Of a stretch of 64,000 nucleotides of DNA, positions 33,115 through 44,279 are shown piece after piece. This DNA is from Capra hircus. Its lineage: Eukaryota; Chordata; Mammalia; Artiodactyla; Bovidae. The DNA lies in contig NC_030817.1 in the NCBI RefSeq assembly GCF_001704415.2, positions 33,801,550 through 33,865,549 on the forward strand. Direction: 5' to 3'. The translations under genes were made by a program, and so were the position numbers. The notes under the pieces are model-generated. The model had not been told where the DNA came from. It was given only the letters and a program-made list of their open reading frames with translations, and searched no databases. Every line of letters begins with the position of its first letter. Positions within the stretch are counted from its first letter, which is position 1.

Positions 33115-34172
33115 AAATATCAACAACCTCAGATATGCACATGACACCACCCTGTTGACACAAAGTGAAAAGGAACTGAAGAGCCTCTTGGTGAAGGTGA
33201 AGAGGAGAGTGAAAAATCTGGCTTGAAACTCAGCATTCGAAAAATGGAGATCATGGCATCCAGTCCCATCATTTCGTGGCAAATAGAAGGGAAAAAAATG
33301 GAGGCAGTGACAGATTTTATTTTCTTGGTTCCTAAAATCACTGCAGGTAGTGACTGCAGCTATGAAATTAAAAAACACTTTCTCCCTGGAAGGAAAGATA
33401 TGACCAACCTAGACAGCATATTAAAAAGCAGAGATATCACTGTTCCGACAAAAGTCAAAGTGAAGTCGCTCAGTCATGTCCGACTCTTTGAGACCCCATG
33501 GACTGTAGCCTACCAGGCTCCTCCCTCCATGGGATTCTCCAAGCAAGAGTACTGGAGTTGGTTGCCGTTTCCTTCTTCCTCCATGGGATTCTCCAGGCAA
33601 GAGTACTGGAGTGGGTTGCCATTTCCTTCTCCAAGGGATCTTCCCAACCCAGGGATCAAACCCGGGTCTCCTGCATTCCAGGCAGATGCTTTAACCTCTG
33701 AGCCACCAGGGAAGCCAAGCTATGGTTTTTCCAGTAGTCATGTATGGATGTGAGAGTTGGACCATAAAGAAAGCTGAGCACCAAAGAACTGATGCTTTCA
33801 AACTGTGGTGTTGGAGAAGACTCTTGAGAGTCCCTTGGACAGCAAGGAGACCAAACCAGCTTATCTTTAAGGAAATCAACCCTGAATATTCGTTCAGGGT
33901 TCATTCAGGGTTCAGAAAGACTGATGCTGAAACTGAAGCTCCAGTACTTTGGCCACCTGATGCAAAGAACCGACTCATTGGAAAAGACCCTGATGCTGGG
34001 AAAAATTGAAGGCAAGAGGAGAAGGGGGTGGCAGAGAATGAGATGGTTAGATAATATCACCAACTCAATGGACATCAACTTGAGCAATTTCCAGGAGACA
34101 GAGGAGCCTGGCATGCTACAGTCCATGAGATTGCAAAGAGTTGGACATCACTTAGCAACTGAACAACAACAA
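33115..34172 (+). mobile_element. BovB LINE, sense, split by a Bov-tA
   Basis: BovB at 33115-33458 and 33717-34172. The plus frame near 33121 encodes 'NNLRYAHDTTLL', so motif C is mutated from YADD to YAHD, losing a catalytic aspartate. The C-terminal region follows after the SINE ('CESWTIKKAEHQRTDAFKL'). An 11-bp unit 'ttcagggttca' is tandemly repeated at 33893-33914, a local change not seen in the other copies. Confidence 0.9.
33459..33716 (-). mobile_element. Bov-tA SINE, antisense, with 54-bp internal duplication
   Basis: Full-length antisense Bov-tA in which the segment starting 'cctccatgggattctcc' occurs twice in tandem (33524-33577 and 33578-33631). The two units differ at a few bases. 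It interrupts BovB sequence. Confidence 0.9.
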
Positions 34173-34454
34173 TTCATATACTCACCCATTATGTTATTCA
34201 TTCACTTATGTAAGAAATATTTAAGAGGCTCCTAACATACAGTGTCAAGCTGCAGAGAGGATACAAAGAACACATCCACAGCTTCCAGTTTCAAGATTTA
34301 GTGGAAAAAAAAAAACCACAAAACACCAAATCAATTACAATATAGGGTTTAAAAACATTTCTAAGTATTGAGTCTGTTTCATCATCCTAGAGGATTGAAA
34401 GCTGTTGGAAGACATGACATCGTATTTTATAGCTATATGACACTTAAAGGGTCA

Positions 34455-34655
34455 TCTTGTCTTCCCTGGTGACTCAGGCATTACAGAATCTGCCCACAAT
34501 GCTGGAGACCCAGTTCGATTCCTGGGTCAGGAAGATTCCCTGGAGAAGGAAATGGCAACCCACTCCAATATTCTTGCCTGAAAAATCCCATGGACAGAGG
34601 AGCCTGGAGGGCTGCAGTCCATGGGATGGCAAAGAGTCAGACATGACTGAGCGAC

Positions 34656-34692
<37 letters not shown>
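34455..34692 (+). mobile_element. Bov-tA SINE, sense, with (CA)n tail
   Basis: Head 'gtcttccctggtgactcagg', B-box-like 'cagttcgattcctggg', body, and end 'gactgagcgactaacaca' that runs directly into the CA tract. Confidence 0.93.
34660..34692 (+). repeat. (CA)n microsatellite in a SINE tail
   Basis: About 16 CA units growing out of the 'actaacac' end of the Bov-tA. Confidence 0.95.
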
Positions 34693-34693
<1 letters not shown>

Positions 34694-35014
34694 GTGGAAC
34701 CTCTCAACTTATATTCAATAAACTCAAGGTAAGAGAAGCTAGATAGGTTGTCTAAGGCCAAAGAAATAATGTGTAAGACCCAAGACTAGAAGGCAGATGT
34801 GCCTGATTACCAGTGTTGGTCTTGTCCCACCATTCTACACTACCACCCTTCCATGGGTTCCTTCCATGTCTCTTTCATCTCTTTCATCATGTGAGCATCT
34901 GAATTTATTGTTCCAAACATGATGGACATTGGATAAATGGATATTTGATGGTAACAGTCATGTGTGTATATAATGACAGTTCCAGACTGGATGGCCTTCA
35001 GGAAAGGCCTTCTC

Positions 35015-35320
35015 TTTACTAACGTGGAGGTTGTCATGAGAATGTTGTGAGATAATATAGGGTTAGCTCTTAGCACAGAATCAGCTTGCCAGTGCAGGAG
35101 ACGTGGGTTCAAGCCCCAGGCTGGGAAGATCCCCTGGAGAAGAAAATGGGAACCCACTTCAGTATTCTTGCCTGAGAAATCCCGTGGGCAAAAGAGCCTG
35201 GCAGGCTCACAAGAGTCAAACTCAACTTAGTGACTAAACAGCAACAGCAAGCTCTCAACACAGTTCTAGGCACATAATAAGCACACAATCGATGTGAGGT
35301 TTTGTTATTAGAGTCATTAT
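35015..35320 (+). repeat. MIR SINE, sense, split by a Bov-tA
   Basis: 'ttgtgagataatatagg' before and 'cacagttctaggcacataat' after the inserted SINE join into a MIR 3' half. Confidence 0.7.
35079..35249 (+). mobile_element. Bov-tA SINE, sense, 5'-truncated
   Basis: It lacks the first part of the head and starts near 'aatcagcttgccagtgcagg'; it ends 'gtgactaaacagcaacagca'. Flanked by 'agctcttagcacag' (35065-35078) and 'agctctcaacacag' (35250-35263), a 12-of-14 duplication within the MIR. Confidence 0.88.
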
Positions 35321-36599
35321 CATTAATGCTGACAAATTTTTATGAGCTTCTGTAGGATGTTTGTATTATGGTCAACTTTCTAACATTAAGAAGTTGAGTT
35401 TGGGAATTCAGTTCTCTAAAATCTAAAAGGCACGTACAAATTGAAATATCATGCCAACAAATTAAGAAAACTTACAAATAAATATTGACCTTCACTCTAC
35501 CAGCCCTGCCATTTAAAATCCACTCAAAGTCATCACCTCCGTTAGAGTCACCCAAAAAGGAGAGTAACTGAAAACCACATTCCCAAGCTGGCCTTGTATA
35601 AATTGCTATTTGCCCCAGGCTATTTTCAAGGCTGTAAACAGATGTTAAAGAGGAAACGTTGACTGAGGCGTAGACAAGAGATAGGATAATCAGAAGCTTG
35701 AAAATGATTGAGGCTTTGCAGTCAAGAAGAGAACTGTGAGCAATTTGCACTTCTAACTTCGACACCAACAAACTGGTTCATTTCTGTTTATGTGGACAGT
35801 TATAACGCTGCTCACTTCACAAATTTAAACTTTTACTCAATGAAAACCAAATGTATCTCTTCTCATACATGTGATTTTTCCCCTTAAAGAAATAGATTTA
35901 GGTGTACAGAAGTTCTAAGATGATGAGCTTTATGGGACCATAGGAAACGCTTGGCGTTATTTCTTGTTGGGAGAAGGAAAGTTATGCTAAATCATATTAA
36001 CTTCCTCTTGTTCATACCACTGCTGGCTCTGCAAGTCAGTGTTTAGCCCTGGATTATAGGTGAAACTTGAGAAACATCTCTGTCTCATTGCAACAGAGAA
36101 AATGTTAGTGGAAATGTTAATTGCACCTTGACTGGACTTGAGGAGATGATTACAGGCACTATGCAAAGCTATCCAACATATCTGAGATATTCTTCTCTAA
36201 ATATTTTCAGACTTTTTCTTTATTCATTTAAATTTGCAGCAAATTCATTCAATTTGCAGCAAAGCATCAATCTGTATGAATCCCATTTGCAAAAATTACA
36301 GGTGTCTTCTTTTTTAAACAAAAGAATAAGGTGTGAGTTGCCTGAACAATTACTAAATTTATACGATCCACGCTTAGCCAAGCTTATTAAGTAAGTAATT
36401 GAGTAGAACCAACCAAGAAATGAAAATCAGGAGGCAGGAAGAGCAAGGTAATGAAAGTCAAACTTCTTTTTGATGAATTTCACTTTTCATTGTTTTTACA
36501 TAATTTACGTCTAATTTGAAATTTGCTTCTGAAGATGACATGTAACTTAGGGTCTGTGGAGGTTTCTAACACATAAGGTATAAATTCATGGTGATATCT
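35321..36599. other. Unassigned sequence
   Basis: No gene or repeat recognised. 36220-36262 has a short direct repeat of 'aatttgcagcaaa'-like words. Confidence 0.5.
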
Positions 36600-36800
36600 A
36601 TTACACCATCCTCTTTCACATTCTTTACGGCATTTAACACCATCTGATTCTTTTTGGTTTATTGGTTGTCTTATTGTCCGTCTCCCTACACTAGAAAGGA
36701 AGTGCCGTGAAAAACAGAGACTTGCCTATCTTCCTCATTTTTATGTCCCCATGCACGCCTAGCTCAAAGTGGGCCCTCTACAGATGCTCCTTGACACAAT
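36600..36800 (+). repeat. L2 LINE 3' end, sense
   Basis: 'ggttgtcttattgtccgtct', 'cactagaaaggaagtgccgt' and 'gcacgcctagctcaaagtgg' follow the L2 3'-end pattern at high divergence. Confidence 0.65.
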
Positions 36801-37089
36801 CACGGCTGTGCTCAATAGAACCATGTATCTCAAATTATGCTCAAGAGGGCCAGAGCATGGGGATTTCAGGAACAGACTGAGATTTGTTTTGTTGCTACAG
36901 TTGAATAGACCTACTTCTCCATTTCCAGAAAAACAAAATGGGTAATGAATAATGTTTAACACTTTACAATTTTCTCCTTTAAATTCCTCATGCCTTACGT
37001 TTTTGCTACCTCATCTCTTTGCAATCAACATAATGGTAAGCAAGTAGCAAGCTAATATTTTCAGAGAAATTTGGAAACAGATAATAGCA

Positions 37090-37312
37090 CTAAATTGAAC
37101 AGGCTCTTAATATATTTGTATATATGTTTTACCACAATAAAAAATGGTTAAAAATATAAATCTTTATATATATATATATGTATTGTAAACACTCTGGAGC
37201 TGGATGTTGCTGATAATTGCATAGCAACATGGATGTACTTAATGACAATTAACTATACACTTAAAAACTGTAAAATTTTTAATGCACATTTTACCACAAT
37301 TGAAACATGGTT
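37090..37312 (+). repeat. Old L1 3' end, sense
   Basis: 'aactatacacttaaaaactg' and 'gcacattttaccacaattg' are typical of an old L1 3' UTR. A short (TA)n run lies at 37164-37178. Confidence 0.65.
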
Positions 37313-37690
37313 TTAAAAACATACAGCCAGTGACTAGTGAGTACTTGAAATGTGGCTAGTGCAACTGAGGAACTGTATTTTTTATTTACTTCAAATTGAC
37401 TTACATTTAAATGTAAAGAATCACATGTGCCTGCTGGACTTCCCTTGTGGCTCAGCTGGTAAAGAATCCGCCTGCAATACGGGAGACCTGGGTTTCATTC
37501 CTGGGTTGGGAAGATCCCCTGGAGAAGGAAGGCTACCCACTCCAGTATTCTGGCCTGGAGAATTCTGTGGACTGTAGGGTCACAAAGAGTCAGACAGGAC
37601 TGAGCGATTTTCACATGTGCCTGCTGGATACTGCATTGGACAGTACAGGGCTAAATGCTTGGACCACTTCACTTAAATAATGCCATTTGG
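37313..37690. repeat. Ancient interspersed repeat (family unsure), split by a Bov-tA
   Basis: 'cttgaaatgtggctagtgca' and, after the SINE, 'actgcattggacagtacagg' are common phrases of an old mammalian DNA-transposon-like repeat. I suspect a MER5-type hAT element but cannot fix the name by reading. Confidence 0.45.
37439..37610 (+). mobile_element. Bov-tA SINE, sense, with perfect 18-bp target duplication
   Basis: Head 'cttcccttgtggctcagctg', B-box-like region, body with a deletion, end 'gactgagcgatt'. Flanked by identical 'tcacatgtgcctgctgga' at 37421-37438 and 37611-37628, the longest perfect duplication in the window and a sign of relative youth. Confidence 0.93.
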
Positions 37691-38396
37691 GAGCTAATTT
37701 TTAAAGGTATTATTTGGATGGATTTTCCCCTTGTTTTCAGATTTTTATTATGAAAGTGTCAAATATACAAAAGTAGGGAGAATAGTATAATGTATATCAA
37801 TATGTTCATCACATTGATTACAATTGTTAATGTTTTACTATATTTGCCACAATGTTACTTGAGCTCCAACTATGCTAATGAGTAGTTGGAAAGCTATGGG
37901 ACTGAGAAGGGCTCATTCCCACCCACACTCCTTCAGGGTCAAAACCAATTCCATTAGCCCTGACCTTCCCTTTTGCTAACCATTTACATTTTTCCCCCAT
38001 AGTTTCTAGGGTAATTGTGCCAGAAATTACAAGAATGTAATGACAGTTATTTGTGAGTATGATAAAATTATAACTTCTAAGTTGTCTCAGATTTGAGCTA
38101 GGATTGCTTTGTTATTAAATCATGACTTCTTGTGGTACTTAGGTATTAATAGTAAAAAGCCACCAACCACTGAGTGTGTGACACCTCAATGAGACAGAAG
38201 TTTCCCAACAAGTATGGCCAAGATGACAGCTTAACTGGCTTTCCAAAATTTAAATTCCCAAAAGTGAATTTAAAAATTGGGCTGGGAGGATGGCTATAAA
38301 GTGATGAAACCTATAAGCCATTCTGACCAATGTTTTCCATCATGACGATGTTGTAGTTAGAAGGATTAAAGTGGTCATCAAGAGCAGTAGGCTTCT
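37691..38396. other. Unassigned sequence
   Basis: 37735-37860 ('aaagtagggagaatagtata') resembles a widespread old mammalian repeat that I cannot name. The rest is unassigned. Confidence 0.4.
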
Positions 38397-38397
38397 G

Positions 38398-38630
38398 GGG
38401 CTTCCCTGGTGGTCCAGTGGTTGAGAATCTGCCTTTCAATGCAGGGGACTCAGGTTTGATCCCTGGTCAGGGAACTAAGATCCGGACTGCAGAAGGGCAA
38501 CTAAGCCTGAGAGAGAAGCAGCTAGAGAAAAGCCTGTGTGCTCTGAGCCTGCGCACTGAAATGTGTGTAGATCCTGCATGCTGCAACCAAGACCCAACAC
38601 AGCCAAAAGCAAATATTTTATTTTTAAAAA
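38398..38630 (+). mobile_element. CHR-2-type SINE, sense
   Basis: Head 'ggcttccctggtggtccagt', 'gatccctggtcagggaac' and the end 'caagacccaacacagccaaa' with an AT-rich tail. Confidence 0.85.
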
Positions 38631-38639
38631 ATCAGCAGT

Positions 38640-38885
38640 GCTGAAGCTGAAACTCCAATCTTTGGCCACCTGATGCAAAGAGCAGATTTCACTGGAAAAG
38701 ACCCTGATGCTGGGGAAAATTGAGGGCAAGAAGAGAAGGGGGGGACAGTGGATAACATGGTTGGATGGCATCAATGGACATAAGTCTGAGCAAACTCAGG
38801 GAGATAGTGAAGAACAGGGCAGCCTGGCATGCTACAGTTCCTGGGGTCACAGAGAGTTGGACAAGACCTGGCAACTGATCAACAA
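38640..38885 (+). mobile_element. BovB 3' end, sense
   Basis: It starts 'gctgaagctgaaactccaat' and ends 'caactgatcaacaac'. The flanks share 'cagtgct' (38636-38642 and 38886-38892), though part of this may be BovB itself. It sits directly after the CHR-2 tail. Confidence 0.85.
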
Positions 38886-38887
38886 CA

Positions 38888-39235
38888 GTGCTAAGTGAAG
38901 TCAGTCAGACAGAGAAAAATAAATACTGTATGATGTCACTTATATGTTGAGTCTAAAAAATACAACTGGTGAATAAAACAAAAAAGAAAGAAAGACAAAG
39001 AAGCAAAGCAACCTCACAGATACAGAGAACAAACTAGTGGTTACCAGTGGAGAGAAGAAAGTGTGGAGAGGGAAGGAAGGAGAGGGAGAAAAAAAAGTGT
39101 TATTATGAAATTATATAAAATCATGTGTGTGAAACATTTGAAAGTTGTAAAACACCATAGAATTTAAAGAATCTTTAATTAAAAGAAAAATTGTAAAAGT
39201 CAGTATACAAAAAAAATAAATGAGATTTTTTAAAA
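38888..39235 (+). mobile_element. L1 3' end, sense
   Basis: 'tgctaagtgaagtcagtcag', 'actgtatgatgtcacttata' and 'gagaacaaactagtggttac' mark the ORF2 end and 3' UTR of an older L1. It begins exactly where the BovB ends. Confidence 0.8.
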
Positions 39236-39959
39236 AAGATAATATCTCTTTGAGGAAAGTAGTAAGTAAGAGCAGTAGAGATTGTCTCTTTAACCACAGT
39301 CCTCACGGTCTAAAGAAGCATTGTACTCCAGGAGGCTGGAGGTAGGAAAGAACAGGGAAAAGACGAAGGCTATTTGTCAACTGTCTCTAGAGTTTTCTAG
39401 AAATGACCACGTAATACATAATTCTAAAATCCAAAAAGATCTGAAAAATTAAACTTTTTTATATATTTTATTTATTTTTTAAATAATGAGACATACACAG
39501 CTTTATTTCGTCATCTGTAAAAAGTCGTACTCCGGCAGAATGACACATTCCCTATTTGAGCAGAAAGCAAATGCTAAGTCTGAGAAGCTCCTACCTAGGA
39601 CTGCAACTGTGTAACCCTGAGCTGACATCTCTGTGCTGTCAAAGTGGGATCCTTACTGGGTGGCAGCTGCTTTCACACTCCTCCTGGAGACACTCTCTGG
39701 GGAGGCTGTGGGCCCACTCTCTGTGGGCCCCCTCACATAGCCAACGACCAAACCCAATTCTACCTGGACGGGATGCCCTTATGGCCCCTTCCCTCTTACA
39801 AGAGGGAGATCACAGAATTAACTTTCTGAGAAATGGCTCTATCTTTCATTTAGGCTCCATTAAGTCTGCTGAAGTCAAGGTTATACTTACAGAGCATTAT
39901 ATTGTGTTAATACCTGTTCTTCTCTCTCCAGCCATTTCCTCATCATCTATATAATTTTC
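39236..39959. other. Unassigned sequence
   Basis: A plus-strand frame at 39556-39954 (132 codons) has no recognisable domain and lies in a slightly GC-richer patch with a small direct repeat of 'ctctgtgggcccc' type. I do not call it a gene. Confidence 0.45.
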
Positions 39960-40215
39960 AGGTATTTTTTAATTGGAGGGAAATTGCTTTACAACGTTGT
40001 GTGGGTTTCTGCCGTACAATAATGAGAATCAGCCAAAATTATACATATATCTCCTCCCTCTTGACCCTCCCTCCCCTCCCCCCATTCCACCCCTCTAGGT
40101 CATCATAGAACACCAAGCTGGGCTCTCTGTGTTATCCAGCAACTTTTCACCAGCTATCTATTTCACACATTGGTAGTGTACATATGTCATTCTCCATTCA
40201 TCCCACTCTCAACAA
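39960..40215 (-). mobile_element. L1 3' UTR, antisense
   Basis: 'attggagggaaattgcttta' and the C-rich 'ccctccctcccctcccccca' are the reverse complement of the ruminant L1 3' UTR seen at 15.7 kb. Confidence 0.85.
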
Positions 40216-40836
40216 AAACTCATTTGAAGGTAAAATTTGACTTGAGCTGGCATGAGATTACGACCTTTATTTATCCCACTTAGAGTAAATATTATGCTTT
40301 GCTGCAGTTGACAGTGATATGCTGTCCCTGACTCCAACTGACATATTCCACAAGAAGCAGTATGTGCACTATAGCACCTTCAAAATCTGGAAAAATCCTG
40401 AAGTCCAAGCCATATCTGGTCCCAGGCATTTGGGATAATTAATTCTGGACCACTACTCTGCTTATATTTCACTGTCCAGAACTTAGTGATGAGTCCACTA
40501 TTAGCTATAAATGTGCCTGGGAAACCGCCTTTATTCCAGGCAACCGTAAAAACCCGACAAAACTTCTATTACTATGGAATAGGGAAAATTGGACATTAGT
40601 ACCCAGTCAATAGTCTCTGACACAATTTCATTTTTCCCTTAAAGCTTTATCCTAAAACACCCTTCCCCCAGAACCTCCTAAATAAGATCAGAATAGATAG
40701 AAATTATCCCTTTGGTTCTCTGTAAGCGGTCTGGACTGACTTCAGATGACCCTGGCGTGGCTGGCTTCTTGCACTCCTACAGAATGCTACCCTGACTTCT
40801 CACACAGATCTACAGTTCATAAATCTTCCTCTCACA
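40216..40836. other. Unassigned sequence
   Basis: 'aaatcctgaagtccaagcca' near 40390 is reminiscent of an old DNA transposon, without enough similarity to call it. Confidence 0.4.
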
Positions 40837-40849
40837 GAACTACCTCAGT

Positions 40850-42029
40850 TTAGTTCAGTTGCTCAGTCGTATCCGACTCTTTGCGACCCCATAAACAGCA
40901 GCACGCCAGCCCTCCCTGTCCATTACCAATGCCTGGAGTCCACCCAAACCCATGTCCATTGAGTCAGTGATGCCATCCAACCATCTCATCCTCGGTCATC
41001 CCCTTCTCCTGCCCTCAATCTTTCCCAACATCACGGTCTTTTCAAGTGAGTCAGCTCTTTGCATCAGGTGGCCAAAGTATTGGAGTTTCAGCTTCAACAT
41101 CAGTCCTTCCAATGAACACCCAGGACTGATCTCCTTTAGGATGGACTGGTTGGATCTCCTTGCAGTCCAAGGGACTCTCAAGAGTCCTCTCCAACACCAC
41201 AGTTCAAAAGCATCAATTCTTCTATGCTCAGCTTTCTTTATAGTCTAACTCTCACATCCATACACGACCACTGGAAAAAACATAGCCTTGACTAGACCGA
41301 CCTTTGTTGGCAAAGTAATGTCTCTGCTTTTTAATATGCTGTCTAGGTTGGTCATAACTTTCCTTCCAAGGAGTAAGCGTCTTTTAATTTCATGGCTGCA
41401 ATCACCATCTACAGTGATTTGGGAGCCCCCCAAAATAAAGTCTGACACTGTTTCCACTGTTTCCCCATCTATTTCCCATGAAGTGATGGGACCAGATGCC
41501 ATGATCTTCATTTTCTGAATGTTGAGCTTTAAGCCATCTTTTTCACTCTCCTCTTTCACTTTCATCAAGAGGCTCTTTAGTTCCTCTTCACTTTCTGCCA
41601 TAAGGGTGGTGTCATCTGCATGTGTGTGAGGTTATTGATAATTCTCCTGGCAATCTTGATTCCAGCTTGTGCTTCTTCCAGCCCAGTGTTTCTCATGATG
41701 TACTCTGCATATAAGTTAAACAAGCAGGGTGACAATATACAGCCTTGACGAATTCCTTTTCCTATTTGGAACCAGTCTATTGTTCCATGTCCAGCTCTAA
41801 CTGTTGTTTCCTGACCTGCATACAGGTTTCTCAAGAGGCAGGTCAGGTGGTCTGGTATTCCCATCTCTTTCAGAATTTTCCACAGTTTATTGTGATCCAC
41901 ACAGTCAAAGGCTTTGGCATAGTCAATAAAGCAGAAATAGATGTTTTTCTGGAACTCTTGCTTTTTCGATGATCCAGCGGATATTGGCAATTTAATCTCT
42001 GGTTCCTCTGCCTTTTGTAAAACCAGCTG
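40850..42029 (-). mobile_element. BovB LINE, antisense, 1.18 kb, clean 13-bp target duplication
   Basis: Flanked by 'gaactacctcagt' at 40837-40849 and 42030-42042, both copies perfect. The minus-strand frame 41577-41990 encodes RT motif A 'CFIDYAKAFDCVDH' and motif B 'GCILSPCLFNLYAEYIM'. An insertion of GTGT type near 41622 frameshifts it before motif C, and the C-terminal part continues at 41245-41601. Its 5' end lies at nearly the same BovB position as the chimera at 7.4-8.6 kb. Confidence 0.93.
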
Positions 42030-42042
42030 GAACTACCTCAGT

Positions 42043-43745
42043 CTCACAGATATTTCCCAGTCTTCTGGTAAATTCAAGACAATACCTTTGGTTCTGACTG
42101 GTCAGGGTCCCTGTGAGTTGGGACTCTCATTTGGACTAACTGCCCATGTCTTTCCAACCTTTCCTGACAGAAGAGATGGAACATCTTCATAAGAATGTTC
42201 AAGAAACAACCTTCAAAAATGAACATCCAGATTCAAACATTATCTGTTTGAATTTATCAAACTCCATCAAATGCAAATTCTTCTCTCAAAAAAAAAATTA
42301 TTCGATTTCAACAAATTCAGCTCTGGCATAGAAATAGCATTGTGTTCCAGGAAGCATGGAAAATAAAAGATGAGTATTTTCCCCTGCTTATTGCAAATGG
42401 ACACAAAAAGAGGAATTTGGGATGAGGGTTGAAAACAGAAAAGCAATTAAAATTGGATTTTATGTTCAACTCGGAGGCTAAAAAAGCACATCTTAAGAAA
42501 ATGAATGTGGATAGTGTTTGGTAATAATTCAAACCTAGTCATTGGTAAAAATCTAATTTTTCCTCTAGTATAAATGAAATGCAAGATGAGCAAGAAAGAG
42601 TCACAAACAGTAACAAACCAAGATTCAGCCTCTAGCATGGGTGCAGTAAACTGTAAATAGATCAGTGTTTTATAGTTGTATGAGATGCTTCTGGAACCCT
42701 ACTTTATTTTATGCATTCCTCATCGGTTCCTGTAAGAATGTGCTTTTGAATGCCCAATAGTTAAATCATTAAATGGAGATGCCAAACTTTAAGTATTCCA
42801 TAAGTTCTTATTTAACTTTTTAAATGGCAGTTTGTACAACTGCTCCAGGTAACTTTAAATAGATAAGTATTCTGGGGAGTGTCAGTATTATTCAACCTAA
42901 AAGCTAAGTGTAACATAAATGGAAAAATAGACTGTACTTCGTGCATTTCATACATTTTAATGGCCAAGTACTATTGATTGTTGTGCTTTTTTTGCAAGCA
43001 AGGGAAAATTCACACATCACATTGTGTATGTCCTTGCAGTGGAAAGTTATTTTGATCACACCTCACAAATGATCCATACTGATATTAAGTTTACAGTCTT
43101 GGGAAAAGAAGGGAAGAGTGAACTTAATTTGAATTTAGAAAGTCTCTAAATGATAATTGAATCACAAGTCTGGATTATAATTCTAGGAGCAACACTTGAC
43201 TTGGTCAAAATCACTGTTATGAAGAGATGCAATTTTTACACAGTACTTCACATTGATTAAGTAATGTGTGAAAATGGAAAAAAAAGTATTTGAATCTTAA
43301 TCACAGTCATTTGCATGAAATAAAAGTCTGTGTCAGGGGAATGCACATTATAATAACTCCTGGGTGTTTTGGTTGCATCAGTGAGCAAAGAAGTTGTATG
43401 CATTTTTTTTTAGTGCTGATATACAAGAATTCCTTTTATATTTATTGTATCTTTGATTGTACGAAAATTCAGCAGTATAGGATTTTGGCTGGTGAGAGAC
43501 GACAACTGATTAACTACCTTAACAATGGCTGTAATTAAAACAGATGTTTGATAATGCATGCGCCTGAATTAAACTGGGAACATTCAAAGAGAGAAAAGAG
43601 AAATAGGAATTTGATATGAACCTCATTCTCAGTCAAGCTCTCCATTAGATGGAAAGGTAGTAAATGCGAAATGAACTTCGGAGAAATTCTTAGTCTCTCT
43701 TCTAAATATTCTTACCCCCACCCCTGCCCCCCTGCAGCTGTAAGC
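42043..43745. other. Repeat-poor sequence with an octamer motif
   Basis: About 1.7 kb with no named repeat. 43309-43316 is a perfect POU octamer 'atttgcat'. ATTA/TAAT words and 'taatgcatgcgcctgaatta' near 43551 lie close by. No exon is supported. Confidence 0.45.
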
Positions 43746-43746
43746 T

Positions 43747-43967
43747 TGTGTGCTAAGTCGCTTCAGTTGTGTCTGACTCTCTGTGACCCTAGGGACAGTT
43801 GGCTGCCAAGCTCTTCTGTCCGTGGGATTTTCCAGGCAAGAATACTGGAGTGGGTTGCTATTTCCTCCTCCAGAGGATCCATCTGACCCAGGGGTGGAAC
43901 CTGAGTCTCTTACCTCTCCTGCATTGGGCAGGCGTGTTCTTCACTACTGGTGCCACCTGAGAAGCCC
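43747..43967 (-). mobile_element. Bov-tA SINE (long-head variant), antisense
   Basis: 'gtgctaagtcgcttcagttg' to 'ggtgccacctgagaagccc', with the extra 'ctcttacctctcctgcattg' segment that marks one Bov-tA subfamily. Confidence 0.9.
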
Positions 43968-44279
43968 TGAAAGCATGCAAGCTTGAAATGCAGGAAGCTG
44001 AGGGTCATTCCTGTGTGCTCCTCTTCCCCCGAGCCCTACCTGGGGCTGAGCTGCAAGGCTATAGGTTCTACTTTTCTGCGCTGGTGCACACTGTCTTAAT
44101 ATTTCCAGCTTCACTGCCCTGATGAGACTTCAAAGTCCGAATGCCTCCAAATCTGGGTCTAGACCCTCTTCTGCCTTCTTCAGACCCTGAATAATCGATA
44201 TCATCTTTCAACAACCTGAAATCTCCTGTTCGGGTTGATATACATTTCCTACAATGTTGAATAATTTTTTTTTTTCTAA
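43968..44279. other. Unassigned sequence
   Basis: Nothing recognised apart from a T-run at about 44266-44276. Confidence 0.5.

Noticed and set aside
38398..38892. CHR-2::BovB chimera
   Set aside because: CHR-2 has its own complete AT-rich tail before the BovB begins, and a short 'cagtgct' pair flanks the BovB alone. Separate insertions are simpler.
39556..39954. 132-codon plus-strand frame
   Set aside because: No recognisable domain, no clear splice sites or promoter, and ordinary codon texture. A chance frame is likelier.
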